Source: Roseovarius nitratireducens (GTDB taxonomy: Bacteria; Pseudomonadota; Alphaproteobacteria; Rhodobacterales; Rhodobacteraceae). Taken from it: a stretch of DNA of 64,000 bases. The notes below the pieces were generated by a model that was not told the DNA's origin, made no database searches, and saw only the letters and a list, made by a program, of their open reading frames with translations. Where the stretch lies: the NCBI RefSeq assembly GCF_002925845.1, contig NZ_PDNI01000043.1, positions 1 to 64,000 of the forward strand, written 5' to 3'. Position 1 is the stretch's first letter. The number at the start of each line of letters is the position of its first letter. This document shows positions 1 to 8,835 of the stretch, one piece after another. Position numbers and translations under genes: made by a program.

Positions 1-570
1 GTGGCGGTGCTGTCGGACGAGATCTACAGCCGGATGCTTTATGGCGGGCGGGATCATGTCTCGCTCTTGCAATACCCCGAGATCCGCGACCGGCTCATCA
101 TGCTCGACGGCTGGTCCAAGACTTACGCGATGACCGGCTGGCGGCTGGGCTATGCGGTCTGGCCCGAGAGCCTTGTGGAGCATGTCACGCGGCTGTGCAT
201 CAACGATCATTCCTGCGTCAATGCCGCCGCGCAACATGCCGGGATCGCCGCGCTCACCGGGCCGCAGGACGCGGTGGACGAGATGATGCGCGCATTCGAC
301 GCGCGGCGGCGGCTGATCGTGGCGCGGCTGAATGCGCTGCCGGGGGTGCGCTGTACCGATCCGGGCGGGGCGTTCTATGCCTTTGCCAATATCCAAGGGA
401 CGGGGATGAGCGCGGGCGAGGCGCAGGACCGGTTTCTCGACGAGGCGGGGGTGGCGACCATCGCCGGCACGTCCTTTGGCGCGGAGGGCGCGGGGTTCCT
501 GCGGTTTTCCTATGCCAACTCGATCGAGGCCATCGAGAAGGCGATTGATCGTATTCGTGCAATCCTCTGA
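1..570 (+). CDS. Class I/II PLP-dependent aminotransferase, C-terminal part
   Basis: Only the last 189 codons are inside the window, so the true start lies upstream and the first codon here is not a start. The fragment begins in the large domain (LSDEIYSRMLYGG) and contains the Schiff-base lysine motif SKTYAMTGWRLGY around fragment residues 38-50. The C-terminal end GAGFLRFSYANSIEAIEKAIDRI has the conserved Arg that binds the substrate carboxylate. This is fold-type I aminotransferase chemistry (aspartate/aromatic/alanine type); the substrate cannot be read from the fragment. It ends 15 bp before the transketolase gene on the same strand, so the two are probably co-transcribed. Confidence 0.88.
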   Translation: MAVLSDEIYSRMLYGGRDHVSLLQYPEIRDRLIMLDGWSKTYAMTGWRLGYAVWPESLVEHVTRLCINDHSCVNAAAQHAGIAALTGPQDAVDEMMRAFDARRRLIVARLNALPGVRCTDPGGAFYAFANIQGTGMSAGEAQDRFLDEAGVATIAGTSFGAEGAGFLRFSYANSIEAIEKAIDRIRAIL

Positions 571-585
571 CAACGAGCCAAACCA

Positions 586-2565
586 ATGACTGACATTCAA
601 TCAATGGCGCATGCCATTCGCTTTCTCGCCCTCGATTCGATCCTGAATGCGGGTGAAGGCCATCAGGGCGTGCCCCTCGGCATGGCCGAGATCGCCGCGA
701 CACTCTATGCCCGGCACCTCAAGGTTGATCCAAAGTCGCCGCTGTGGCCAGACCGGGATCGCGTGGTGCTGTCCAATGGGCATGGGTCGATGCTGCTTTA
801 CGCCTTGCTGCATCTTTCGGGATACGAGCATGTCACCACGGACGCGTTGAAGAGCTTCCGCCGTCTCGGCTCGGTCTGTGCCGGGCACCCGGAGATCGAG
901 CAGAAGGCAGGGATCGAGATCACCACCGGCCTTTTGGGGCAGGGGATTGCCAGCGCCGTCGGCATGGCCGTGGCCGAGACCCGGCTGGCCGCGCGCTTTG
1001 GGCCCGCTCTGGTGGATCATCGCACCTGGGCCTTTGTCGGCGATGGCTGTTTGCAAGAGGGCGTGGGGCAAGAGGCGATCTCGCTTGCCGGTCACTTGCA
1101 ACTGGGCAAGCTCACCTTCCTGTGGGACGACAACCATATCACCGATGACGGCGACACCGCGCTCTCGATCAGCGATGACGTGCCAGCCCGGTTCCGCGCC
1201 GCGAACTGGCATGTCGCAGAGGTCGACGGGCATGACATCGAGGCGATTTCGGCGGCGATGGACGCAGCACGCGCCGATGTGCGCCCGTCGCTCATCGCAT
1301 GCCGGACCGTGATCGCGCGCGGCATTTCTCGGTTTCAGGGACAGCGCGGCGGGCACAGCGCGCCGCTGATCCCGACGGACGCAACTGAAGCGCGTTCAGC
1401 ACTTGGCTGGGATCATCCGCCTTTCGTCATTCCCGAAGCTATTCGCGCGGATTGGGCCGCTGCGATGGCGCGCGGTGCGCGGGCTCATTCAGACTGGCGC
1501 AAGCGGTGTGATGGGCATCCCGAGGCCGCCGAAATCCAGCGCTGGATCGCGGGTGAGCTGACGTCGGAGTGGTCGGACACGATCCGCGGAATCCTTGAGT
1601 CACAGGCCGCCGACCGCGAGCCGCGCCCGACGATCACCTCCTCCGGTGACATCTGCGACGCGCTTGCCATACCGCTGCCCGAGAGCATGGTGCTCTGCGC
1701 CGATCTGGAGGCCCCCACCAATCACAAACGCCACCGCACCGCCTTTACCGCGACGGACCGGTCGGGGGACTATGTCCATTGCGGCGTGCGCGAGCATCTG
1801 ATGGGCGCGATGTGCAACGGGATCGCGGCGCATGGCGGGCTGCGTCCGGTGAATGTCACCTATCTCGCCTTTGCGGATTACGAACGCCCGGCGATGCGCA
1901 TGGCCGCGCTGATGGGCCTGCCCGCGCTCTTTGTGTTCAGTCACGATGGCATCGGGGTCGGGTCGAACGGTCCCACGCATCAACCCATCGAGGTTCTGGC
2001 GAGCTTTCGCTGCATGCCGAACATGCGCGTCTTTCGCCCCGCCGACGCGGTTGAAACGGCCGAGGCGTGGGACATCGCGATGCGCACCACCACTGGCCCG
2101 AGCCTCTTTGCACTGTCGAAACAAGCCGCCCGACAGGTGCGGACAGCGACCGACGAAAACCTGACCGCGCGCGGTGCCTATGTTCTGCACGAGGCCGAGG
2201 GTCCGCGGGACATTACGCTTCTGGCCACGGGAACCGAAGTCGGCCTTGCCGTTCAGGCGCGTGATGCGCTTGCCGAACAAGGTATTCATGCCGCTGTCGT
2301 CTCGATGCCCTGTTGGGAGCTCTTTGCGGAACAGGACCAGGCTTACCGGGAGGCCGTTCTGGGCGACGCGCCCCGCATCGGGGTCGAGGCCGCAATGCCC
2401 TTTGGCTGGGACACGTGGCTGCGACCGGCCGACAGGTTTGTCGGTATGTCGGGGTTCGGGACCTCGGATCACTCAGACACGCTTTATGCGCATTTCGGGA
2501 TCACCGTAGAGCGCATCGTTTCCGAGGCATTGGAGATGACCCACGCTGACAAAACCGCGCAGTAA
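586..2565 (+). CDS. tkt: Transketolase
   Basis: The 659-residue protein has the full transketolase layout: an N-terminal thiamine-diphosphate domain, a central pyrimidine-binding domain and a C-terminal domain. Visible motifs are GEGHQGVPLGMAE near residue 24, LSNGHGSMLLYALL near residue 62, the GDG motif GDGCLQEG near residue 156 followed by DDNH, and CGVREHLMGAM near residue 398 with the catalytic Glu. It moves two-carbon units between sugar phosphates in the non-oxidative pentose phosphate or Calvin pathway. Several motifs differ from canonical Tkt (GHQG for GHPG, DDN for YDxN), so it may be a paralogue of the main housekeeping enzyme. It follows the aminotransferase gene by 15 bp. Confidence 0.85.
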   Translation: MTDIQSMAHAIRFLALDSILNAGEGHQGVPLGMAEIAATLYARHLKVDPKSPLWPDRDRVVLSNGHGSMLLYALLHLSGYEHVTTDALKSFRRLGSVCAGHPEIEQKAGIEITTGLLGQGIASAVGMAVAETRLAARFGPALVDHRTWAFVGDGCLQEGVGQEAISLAGHLQLGKLTFLWDDNHITDDGDTALSISDDVPARFRAANWHVAEVDGHDIEAISAAMDAARADVRPSLIACRTVIARGISRFQGQRGGHSAPLIPTDATEARSALGWDHPPFVIPEAIRADWAAAMARGARAHSDWRKRCDGHPEAAEIQRWIAGELTSEWSDTIRGILESQAADREPRPTITSSGDICDALAIPLPESMVLCADLEAPTNHKRHRTAFTATDRSGDYVHCGVREHLMGAMCNGIAAHGGLRPVNVTYLAFADYERPAMRMAALMGLPALFVFSHDGIGVGSNGPTHQPIEVLASFRCMPNMRVFRPADAVETAEAWDIAMRTTTGPSLFALSKQAARQVRTATDENLTARGAYVLHEAEGPRDITLLATGTEVGLAVQARDALAEQGIHAAVVSMPCWELFAEQDQAYREAVLGDAPRIGVEAAMPFGWDTWLRPADRFVGMSGFGTSDHSDTLYAHFGITVERIVSEALEMTHADKTAQ

Positions 2566-3016
2566 GTTTGGTGCCTTACGGACTCTGACGGTCAGCGCCG
2601 CGTGTTTCGCCGCGACTTGGGCAATGCCTCAATTGCTGGTCTGCCTCGCGGTGACCGTGATCCGGTCGCAGAGGTCTCGGGCTGCGGCAAGGCTGCGGGC
2701 GGTCACCATGGACATCTGCGGCAGGGATCATCGATTCCTGTGCCTAGGCGGGCAGTGCCCACGGGGTTCTCTAATCGCCATGGTCAAGCGCTTATTTCTC
2801 TGCGGTTCATCCTGCGCGCCGGGTTCCTTGGTTCTCTCCGCGGTCATCGCATGGGACACCTTCCTTCGCTGAACAGCGAGCGGTATCGACCACTGTCGAC
2901 TTCATCAGCCTCTGGCTGGAGTCTGAGTATCAGTTAGAACGCCCGAGACACGACCTCAGGATGAGAATCCTTGGCCTCTTCGAGAGGCAAGATCACCGAA
3001 GTCTGAGTGACTGTAT
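2566..3016. other. Stretch without a recognisable gene
   Basis: No convincing coding sequence was found on either strand. Open frames here are short, begin without ribosome binding sites and match no family I recognise. Base composition is lower in GC than the flanking transketolase gene. The segment lies directly upstream of an IS481 remnant and may be debris of the same insertion. Confidence 0.5.
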
Positions 3017-3226
3017 CGTCAAACGATATGGTCACACTTCCATTACGACAGCCACGATCAGCTGCGCGCACATCTCACAGACTTCATGGCAGCCTGCAAT
3101 TCCGCCCGGCGTCTCAAGACGCTCAGCGATCTCACGCCCTACGAATACATCTGCAAAATCTGGACCTCAGAGCTGGATCGCTTCATCCTCGACCCAATCC
3201 ACCAGGTGGCGGGACTGAACGCCTAG
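3017..3226 (+). pseudogene. IS481-family transposase, C-terminal remnant
   Basis: Reading the frame that ends at the TAG at 3224-3226 gives FHYDSHDQLRAHLTDFMA, then RRLKTLSDLTPYEYICK and DPIHQVAGLN. These are the conserved C-terminal motifs of IS481-family DDE transposases (integrase core plus the LTPYE tail). Only about 70 codons remain; no start, N-terminal HTH or complete DDE triad is present upstream. A short imperfect inverted repeat (TTGGGTGGTCCCAA) near 3258-3272 resembles an IS481 end. It is a dead fragment left by insertion and deletion next to the MATE gene. Confidence 0.75.
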
Positions 3227-3393
3227 ACGGCAGACAGGTTTCGTAGCGAGCGGTCTGGTTGGGTGGTCCCAACGTAAACTGAGGCTATCCGCCTATGATT
3301 TTGGCCTGTACACTAATCGAGTGCAAAGGGGAAATTATGCGGCCCCGGAATGCTTGCATGGTTGATGGCCGGCCCAACTAAGAGAGATTTGAG

Positions 3394-4812
3394 ATGACGA
3401 CCGAGAACAATGCGGTGTTCACCACTGGCAGCATTATGCGTCACGTGTCGGTTTCATCTTTTACGGCGAGCATCGGCCTGATGGCGATCTATGCGGTCGA
3501 TCTGATCGACCTGATATTCATTTCGATGCTCGGGTATGAGGTGTTGGCCGCCGCAGCGGGCTATGCCAGCGCCCTCATGTTCTTTACCAGCGCTATCAAT
3601 ATCGGGGTGTCGGTCGCTGCGGGAGTCTTGGCATCGCGGTCAATCGGCTCGGGTGACAAGCTGGAGGCCCGGGAATACGCCACCAGTACAGCGATGTTTT
3701 CTGTGTTAACCTCCATCATCATACCGCTGATTCTATTGTCAAATATAAAGTTTTTCCTGGGGCTGCTGGGTGCCGAGGGCAAGGTGGCCGAACTGGCTGC
3801 AACCTATCTTTGGATAATCATCCCGTTTACGTGGGTATCGGGGCTGTCCATGGTCACCGTAACGGTCCTGCGAGGCTATGGTGAGAACCGGTTGGCGATG
3901 TTCCCATCGCTTTTCGGGGCGGTGACCAACGCCGTACTGGATCCAATCTTGATCTTTGGTCTGAATATGGGAATGGAGGGCGCGGCCTGGGCGACGGTGG
4001 CGGCACGGTTCGTGACGCTCGGCTTCGCGCTTTATCCGGCGATGCGCCGCCACAACGCCTTTGTCGCTCCTAAACTCAGGTTGCTCTGGCGTGATTACCA
4101 GCCGGTTTCATACTTCGCCTTTCGGGCTGTACTGACAAACGTGGCCACGCCAATCGGCACCGCGATCGTTACCCGCGAAATGTCGAAATTTGGCCCTGAG
4201 GCGGTCGCCGGCATGGCGGTGATCGGGAGGCTGACGCCGGTTGCATTTTCGGTGATCTGGGCGCTTGCGGGCGCCATCGGGCCGATAATCGGCCAGAATT
4301 TCGGCGCCGGCGACATGGAGAGGGTCAAGAGGGCTTATGTCGACGCTCTCAAGTTCGTTGCGATCTACGTGCTGTTCATCACCCTGGTCCTGCTGGTGTT
4401 CCGTGGCCCGATCGCCGCGCTGTTCGGTGCCGAGAACCTGACGAAGTCGCTGATATTCCTCTTCTGCTTCCCCTTGGCGCTTGCCTCCTTCTTCAATGGT
4501 GCGATTTTCGTCGCCAGTGCCTCGTTCAATACGCTGGGCCGCCCGTCTTATTCGACATGGCTGAGTTGGGGGCAGAACACCCTGGGCACCTGGCCCTTCG
4601 TCGTCGTTGGCGGTATGCTCCTCGGCGCGCAGGGAGTGTTGATCGGGCAGGCTATCGGGAGCGTCGTATTCGCTTCAATCGCGATATGGCTGGGCTGGCG
4701 GCTGATCAACAACCCGCCGGATAATCGCGGCGTGCTCCGCCACCATCACCCCGTGTTTGGTCATGGCAGCCTCATCGCGCATACTCTACACAAGCACGCG
4801 GGACACCGATGA
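3394..4812 (+). CDS. MATE family efflux transporter
   Basis: This 472-residue membrane protein has about 12 hydrophobic segments arranged as two similar halves, as in MATE (multidrug and toxic compound extrusion) exporters. A helix-rich N-terminus (VSSFTASIGLMAIYAVDLIDL) is followed by the usual internal repeat, including PTxxPIG-like and AGAIGPIIGQNFGAGD segments; the latter corresponds to the conserved GQNxGAG motif of the second half. Such proteins expel cationic compounds using Na+ or H+ gradients. An AAGAGAGAT Shine-Dalgarno lies just before the ATG. GC content is somewhat below its neighbours and an IS remnant lies upstream, which suggests acquisition. The substrate is unknown. Confidence 0.85.
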   Translation: MTTENNAVFTTGSIMRHVSVSSFTASIGLMAIYAVDLIDLIFISMLGYEVLAAAAGYASALMFFTSAINIGVSVAAGVLASRSIGSGDKLEAREYATSTAMFSVLTSIIIPLILLSNIKFFLGLLGAEGKVAELAATYLWIIIPFTWVSGLSMVTVTVLRGYGENRLAMFPSLFGAVTNAVLDPILIFGLNMGMEGAAWATVAARFVTLGFALYPAMRRHNAFVAPKLRLLWRDYQPVSYFAFRAVLTNVATPIGTAIVTREMSKFGPEAVAGMAVIGRLTPVAFSVIWALAGAIGPIIGQNFGAGDMERVKRAYVDALKFVAIYVLFITLVLLVFRGPIAALFGAENLTKSLIFLFCFPLALASFFNGAIFVASASFNTLGRPSYSTWLSWGQNTLGTWPFVVVGGMLLGAQGVLIGQAIGSVVFASIAIWLGWRLINNPPDNRGVLRHHHPVFGHGSLIAHTLHKHAGHR

Positions 4813-5208
4813 TCCTGACCGAGGCACGCGAGCGGGGCATGCAGGATTAGTCCAACACTTCCTTGCGGCGGCCCATGGTCCCGACGCGTTCAGACTGTCG
4901 CGCCCCTGACCTGCCACCCGACTTTCCGCCACGCGGGACCGGATCACAAGGATTTGTTGGTCCGCCCCCGAACCTTCTACCGCCCTTGGCGAGAGTTTTG
5001 CGGCTTCTGGTCCGCGTCGTGGTCCGATATGACAGCGGCCCGAAGGTCTGCGTTTCCGCCCGCGCCCGTGCTGCGACCATCATCTATTGACTATGAGTCG
5101 CGCCCCTTGACCTATATATTACCGCGAGGAAGCGGCAACGCCGCGGCATTGCCTGAACCAATTCATGATTGGACCCAAGCTCGACGGGCTCATTAGGAGA
5201 AAAAGTCA
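4813..5208. other. Intergenic stretch without a recognisable gene
   Basis: Open frames on both strands here are short and match nothing I know. The last 120 bp are AT-richer (TTGACT at 5087, CCTATATATT at 5111) and probably hold the promoter of the cyclic-nucleotide-binding gene at 5209, but the spacing of these boxes is not good enough to call a promoter. Confidence 0.5.
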
Positions 5209-5841
5209 ATGGAACCAATCACTGCACACCATATCATTCAGGCCGTTGGCTGGCTCGCTGTCGTATTGAAGGTGGCCACCTTCGCAACGAGTTCGATGAT
5301 CCCGCTGCGGCTCCTGGCGATGGCGTCGTCCGTCTGCTTCATCATCTATAGCGGCGTGTTTCAGGTCTGGCCGCTTCTGGTGATCGAACTCACCTTGCTA
5401 CCCATCAACGCCTATCGCCTCTATGAAATCATCGCACTGCGCAGGTTGGTGACGCATATGACGGACGAGTCGGAACCTGACTTCTCCGCCGCCATGGCGT
5501 ATGGAAAAAAACGTGTCATCCAAGCGGGCAATGTCATTTTCACAAAGGGTGATCCGGTCGACTGCCTCTATTACTTGGCCGAGGGTCGCGTTGAAATTGA
5601 GGACCAGAATGTAACTGTGGCCGCAGGCAAGATTTTCGGCGAGATGGCTTTCTTCAATGCCAGTGCCGAGCGATCGGCGACGGTTCGGTGCCTGGAGGAT
5701 ACGGTTGTCTATGAACTCGACGAGAAACGCTTTACGCGATTGCAGTATGAAGACCCCAAGTTCGCCATGGCCGTGATGCGCACGGTCACCAAGCGGCTCG
5801 TCGCGAACGCCGCGCAAACGCAGGAGGCTCAACCCGCGTGA
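5209..5841 (+). CDS. Membrane-anchored cyclic nucleotide-binding domain protein
   Basis: The protein is 210 residues. Residues about 8-72 form three hydrophobic helices (VGWLAVVLKVATFA, ASSVCFIIYSGVFQ, LLVIELTLLPINAYRLYEI). Residues about 95-200 are a cNMP-binding domain with the phosphate-binding cassette FGEMAFFNASAERSATV, which keeps the Glu and Arg that contact the cyclic nucleotide. There is no C-terminal DNA-binding helix-turn-helix, so it is not a Crp regulator; the plan resembles bacterial Popeye-like proteins. A GGAGAAAAAGTCA Shine-Dalgarno precedes the ATG. It lies two genes upstream of a CHASE2 cyclase, so it is a plausible effector for the nucleotide that enzyme makes (inference). 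Confidence 0.82.
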   Translation: MEPITAHHIIQAVGWLAVVLKVATFATSSMIPLRLLAMASSVCFIIYSGVFQVWPLLVIELTLLPINAYRLYEIIALRRLVTHMTDESEPDFSAAMAYGKKRVIQAGNVIFTKGDPVDCLYYLAEGRVEIEDQNVTVAAGKIFGEMAFFNASAERSATVRCLEDTVVYELDEKRFTRLQYEDPKFAMAVMRTVTKRLVANAAQTQEAQPA

Positions 5842-6136
5842 TGTCGGGTGGAGCCCATGGTCCCGGCAAGGCATTTCCGCTTTGTCGCCGCGCCATGAGA
5901 GAGGCAGGGCTGACATCCCTGTCAAAGAGGCGATTCTTGGCCAAGCGGTGGGCGCTCGAAGATGCGGGATTGCTCAAGCTGGTTGGCGGGCACCATGCCG
6001 GGAAGACGATGAAGACCTTCACCCTGGCCATGCCAATGCCACTGGACGCTTTCGAAAATGTGCAAAGCCTGTGACCTGAGCAGGCGGGCAAGGCTGATGC
6101 TCTTGCAGAATGTCAGAACAGTAGACAACACGGGGT
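5842..6136. other. Intergenic stretch, no gene assigned
   Basis: A plus-strand frame running to the TGA at 6072-6074 (…RFLAKRWALEDAGLLKLVGG…) and frames on the other strand are open, but none has a convincing ribosome binding site or a family match. I call no gene here. The upstream region of the FecR-domain gene must carry that operon's promoter. Confidence 0.4.
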
Positions 6137-6811
6137 ATGCCAGAGTTAGTATCCGGCATGATGTATAAGGTTCTTTTGATTCTGAAAAATTGCGGGACGC
6201 GTTGCGCCAGCGCCCTGGCGCTTTCATGCGCGATCTTGGCGACGCCCGGCGCGTCTTCTGCACAATCAGCCGACCAATGTCAGGTCACGCGGACTGCCGG
6301 CCGCGTGCTCGTTGAACGCGGTGACGACCGGGATCGTCTCACCGCCGGTGAGATGGTTCGATCGGGCGACAGGATCATCACGCGCCGCAGGGCGCAGGTG
6401 ACGATCCGGTGCACCGGCGAAGTCGCCATCGTCGTGGGCGCACAAACCCGGATCGGACTAGACCGGCTGCTGCGCCCCGAGGGTGATGCAACGTCTACGT
6501 CGGGCATTGATGTTTTCCGCGGGATCGTGGGCTTTCTTCGTCCGGGCGGGCGGCGCGATGGCTTCGTCGTGCGAACGCCCTCCGCCGTGGCGGCCGTGCG
6601 TTCTACGGAATGGACGATCGAAGTTGACGACAACGCAACAGCGGCCTTCGTGCGCGACGGCGTCGTTCTTGTAGGCTTCGCCGAGGACACTGTTCGCCTC
6701 ACGCCCGGCGATGGGGTAGACGTGGCTGCGGATGGCAGCGGCGGCCCGGTCAAGCAATGGGGCCAAGGCCGGATTGACGGGCAGTCCGAACGCTTGGGGC
6801 CCGATTGGTAG
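6137..6811 (+). CDS. FecR-domain periplasmic protein
   Basis: The 224-residue product has an N-terminal signal peptide (hydrophobic stretch ALALSCAILATPGASSAQS) and then a FecR domain (AGRVLVERGDDRDRLTAGEMVRSGDRIITRRRAQVTIRC…) followed by a beta-rich region. In-frame ATG codons at 6158 and 6161 are alternative starts; the signal peptide is intact with any of them. The stop overlaps the TTG start of the CHASE2 cyclase by 7 bp, so the two are translationally coupled. FecR domains sense or scaffold in the periplasm; CHASE2 is also periplasmic. A physical partnership is an inference from coupling. No TonB receptor or ECF sigma factor is nearby, so it is not a classical FecR signalling protein. 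Confidence 0.75.
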   Translation: MPELVSGMMYKVLLILKNCGTRCASALALSCAILATPGASSAQSADQCQVTRTAGRVLVERGDDRDRLTAGEMVRSGDRIITRRRAQVTIRCTGEVAIVVGAQTRIGLDRLLRPEGDATSTSGIDVFRGIVGFLRPGGRRDGFVVRTPSAVAAVRSTEWTIEVDDNATAAFVRDGVVLVGFAEDTVRLTPGDGVDVAADGSGGPVKQWGQGRIDGQSERLGPDW

Positions 6812-8637
6812 GCGTAGGCCCGTGGCGTCGGCGGGTCGTTCCGGCCCTTGTGGCGCTTCTGGTGATCGCCACAGTTCTCTGGCATCCGGGCGAGCGGGCG
6901 GGCATAGTGGGAGCGCTCGAAGGGCAACTTCTTGACGCACGGGTCACGCTGCGCGGCCCGTTGCCACCGCCCAAAGGCGTGGCGGTCATATTGATCGACG
7001 ATACTGACATCGGCCAGATTGGGCAGTTCCCGCCGCCAAGATCGGTGCTTGCTTCGGCCATCGACGCCGCGCGCGCGCAAGGCGCCTCGGCCATCGTGCT
7101 GGACCTGCTGCTGGCCGACCCTACCCCTGGGGATGACGCGCTGAATGCGGCGCTGGCGCGCCCGGGTCCGGTCGTGCTTGCGACCGCACGCGGCGGGCCA
7201 CCCTTCGTGGACGACGCGCTGGCCCACGCCATCGACCGCAGCGCTGTGGAGGCCGCCGTCTCCGCAACATCTGGCGCTCTGGAAATGCCGATTGGGCCGC
7301 TGCCAGCCTTTGCGGCATCCTCGACGCTCGGCCATGTCAACCTTGCGCTTGAGCCGGATGGAAAACTGCGTCGATTGCCCGCCGCACTACCCTTCGTCGC
7401 GGTCGACGGCGGCGCATGGATCCCTGGATTGGCACTGGCCTCACTTCGCGCCGCCGACCCCGAGCGGTTCACGCCAATTGTGCTGCGCGGCGCGCGCGCG
7501 GGCGGGACGATCAGCCTCGGGCGAACCACCGTACCGCTCGACCAGTTCGGCGCAATCCCGCTCGTGTTTTATGGCGACACCGGAGCCGTACCGACATGGC
7601 CTCTGCGCGATCTCGACCAGGCAAACCTTGAGGGGCGGATCGTCTTTCTCGGCGTCTCGGCACAGGGCGCACGGGACCGCTACCCCACGCCCTTCGATCC
7701 GGCCATGCCGGGGGTCGAGGCCCACGCAACACTCGCCGCCAACCTGATCGAAGGCCGCACACTCCGGCGCGACCATGTGGCCTGGGCCCTCGGCGGGATG
7801 CTCGCCCTCATCGTGGCGGGCATCGCCTATCCCGCGGCCCGCCAGCGCGCCCGCTTCGTTCTGCCCGCTCTGACCGCCCTCGCCCTCGCCACCTGCGTGG
7901 CCCTGCAAGTGGCATTCCTGGCGGGCTGGTGGCTCGATGCGACGACCGTGCTGATCTGTTTCACGCTTGCGGCGGGCCTCGGTATCGCGGTGCAGGCCGT
8001 GAAGCACGCCCGCCACGCGCGCAACCTTGCGCAGTACCACGCCCCAAGTCTGCGCAGCTCGCTCGCCGAAAGTGATCTCTCCGCCCTCACGGGCCGCCAG
8101 ATGAACGCCGCGGCCCTGTTCGTTGACCTCTCGGGCTTCACCGGCCGCAGTGAAAAGATCGGACCGAAAGGCACGGGCGATCTGCTGGACCAGTTCCACC
8201 AACGGATTGCCCGGCTGGCCGCCGTGCATGGCGGCGTGGTAGATCAAATCGTCGGGGATGCCGCGCTGGTGACCTTCGGCCTGCCTGAACCCGCGCCCGG
8301 CGACGCCGCGGCGGCGCTTTCCTTTGCGGCGGATGTTACGCAAACCCAGGACGATCCGGCGCATTCACTGCGTCTTGGCGCGCATTACGGGCCGGTCGAG
8401 GTGCGCGCGCTCGGCGGCGCGGACCATAGCCATGTCACGATGGTAGGGGATGCGATGAACGCCGCCAGCCGATTACAGGAGGTGGCCAAGGGCGCCGGTG
8501 CGCGGATTGCCATATCGGACACGCTGCTACAGCAAAGCGGCACGCCCGCTCGCTGGATCGACGAACTCGCCCTGCGCGACCTTGGCCCGGTGGAACTCCG
8601 AGGACGCAAGATGCTTCTTCATGTTTGGGTAAGCTAA
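6805..8637 (+). CDS. CHASE2-domain class III adenylate/guanylate cyclase
   Basis: The 610-residue protein starts at TTG inside the end of the FecR gene. The order is one N-terminal membrane helix (about residues 8-25), a periplasmic CHASE2 domain (about 30-310), three membrane helices (about 315-400) and a class III cyclase domain (about 425-610). Metal-binding Asp are D441 (FVDLSGFT) and D485 (VGDAALVTFG); the transition-state Asn and Arg are N552 and R556 (GDAMNAASR). The adenine-recognising Lys is replaced by Gln (Q481) and the paired Asp/Thr position by His (H543). Catalytic chemistry therefore looks intact but base preference is unclear. It probably turns an extracytoplasmic signal into a cyclic nucleotide. 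Confidence 0.85.
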   Translation: MVGVGPWRRRVVPALVALLVIATVLWHPGERAGIVGALEGQLLDARVTLRGPLPPPKGVAVILIDDTDIGQIGQFPPPRSVLASAIDAARAQGASAIVLDLLLADPTPGDDALNAALARPGPVVLATARGGPPFVDDALAHAIDRSAVEAAVSATSGALEMPIGPLPAFAASSTLGHVNLALEPDGKLRRLPAALPFVAVDGGAWIPGLALASLRAADPERFTPIVLRGARAGGTISLGRTTVPLDQFGAIPLVFYGDTGAVPTWPLRDLDQANLEGRIVFLGVSAQGARDRYPTPFDPAMPGVEAHATLAANLIEGRTLRRDHVAWALGGMLALIVAGIAYPAARQRARFVLPALTALALATCVALQVAFLAGWWLDATTVLICFTLAAGLGIAVQAVKHARHARNLAQYHAPSLRSSLAESDLSALTGRQMNAAALFVDLSGFTGRSEKIGPKGTGDLLDQFHQRIARLAAVHGGVVDQIVGDAALVTFGLPEPAPGDAAAALSFAADVTQTQDDPAHSLRLGAHYGPVEVRALGGADHSHVTMVGDAMNAASRLQEVAKGAGARIAISDTLLQQSGTPARWIDELALRDLGPVELRGRKMLLHVWVS

Positions 8638-8835
8638 ACCGGCGGTCCGGTGGGGATCGGTCGACCTTATCGACGGCGCCGCGCCCTGGTCAAAAAGAGC
8701 CGCGTGACTGCTCCAGCCCGAGGGGTGCACTCCAGAGCCAGGTGAACCCCAGTTCCTACACCACGCCACTGGACACCACTTGCCCCCATGTATCCACCAT
8801 AATTGAGCGCCTCTTCGTGCTTGACGAGTAGATTT

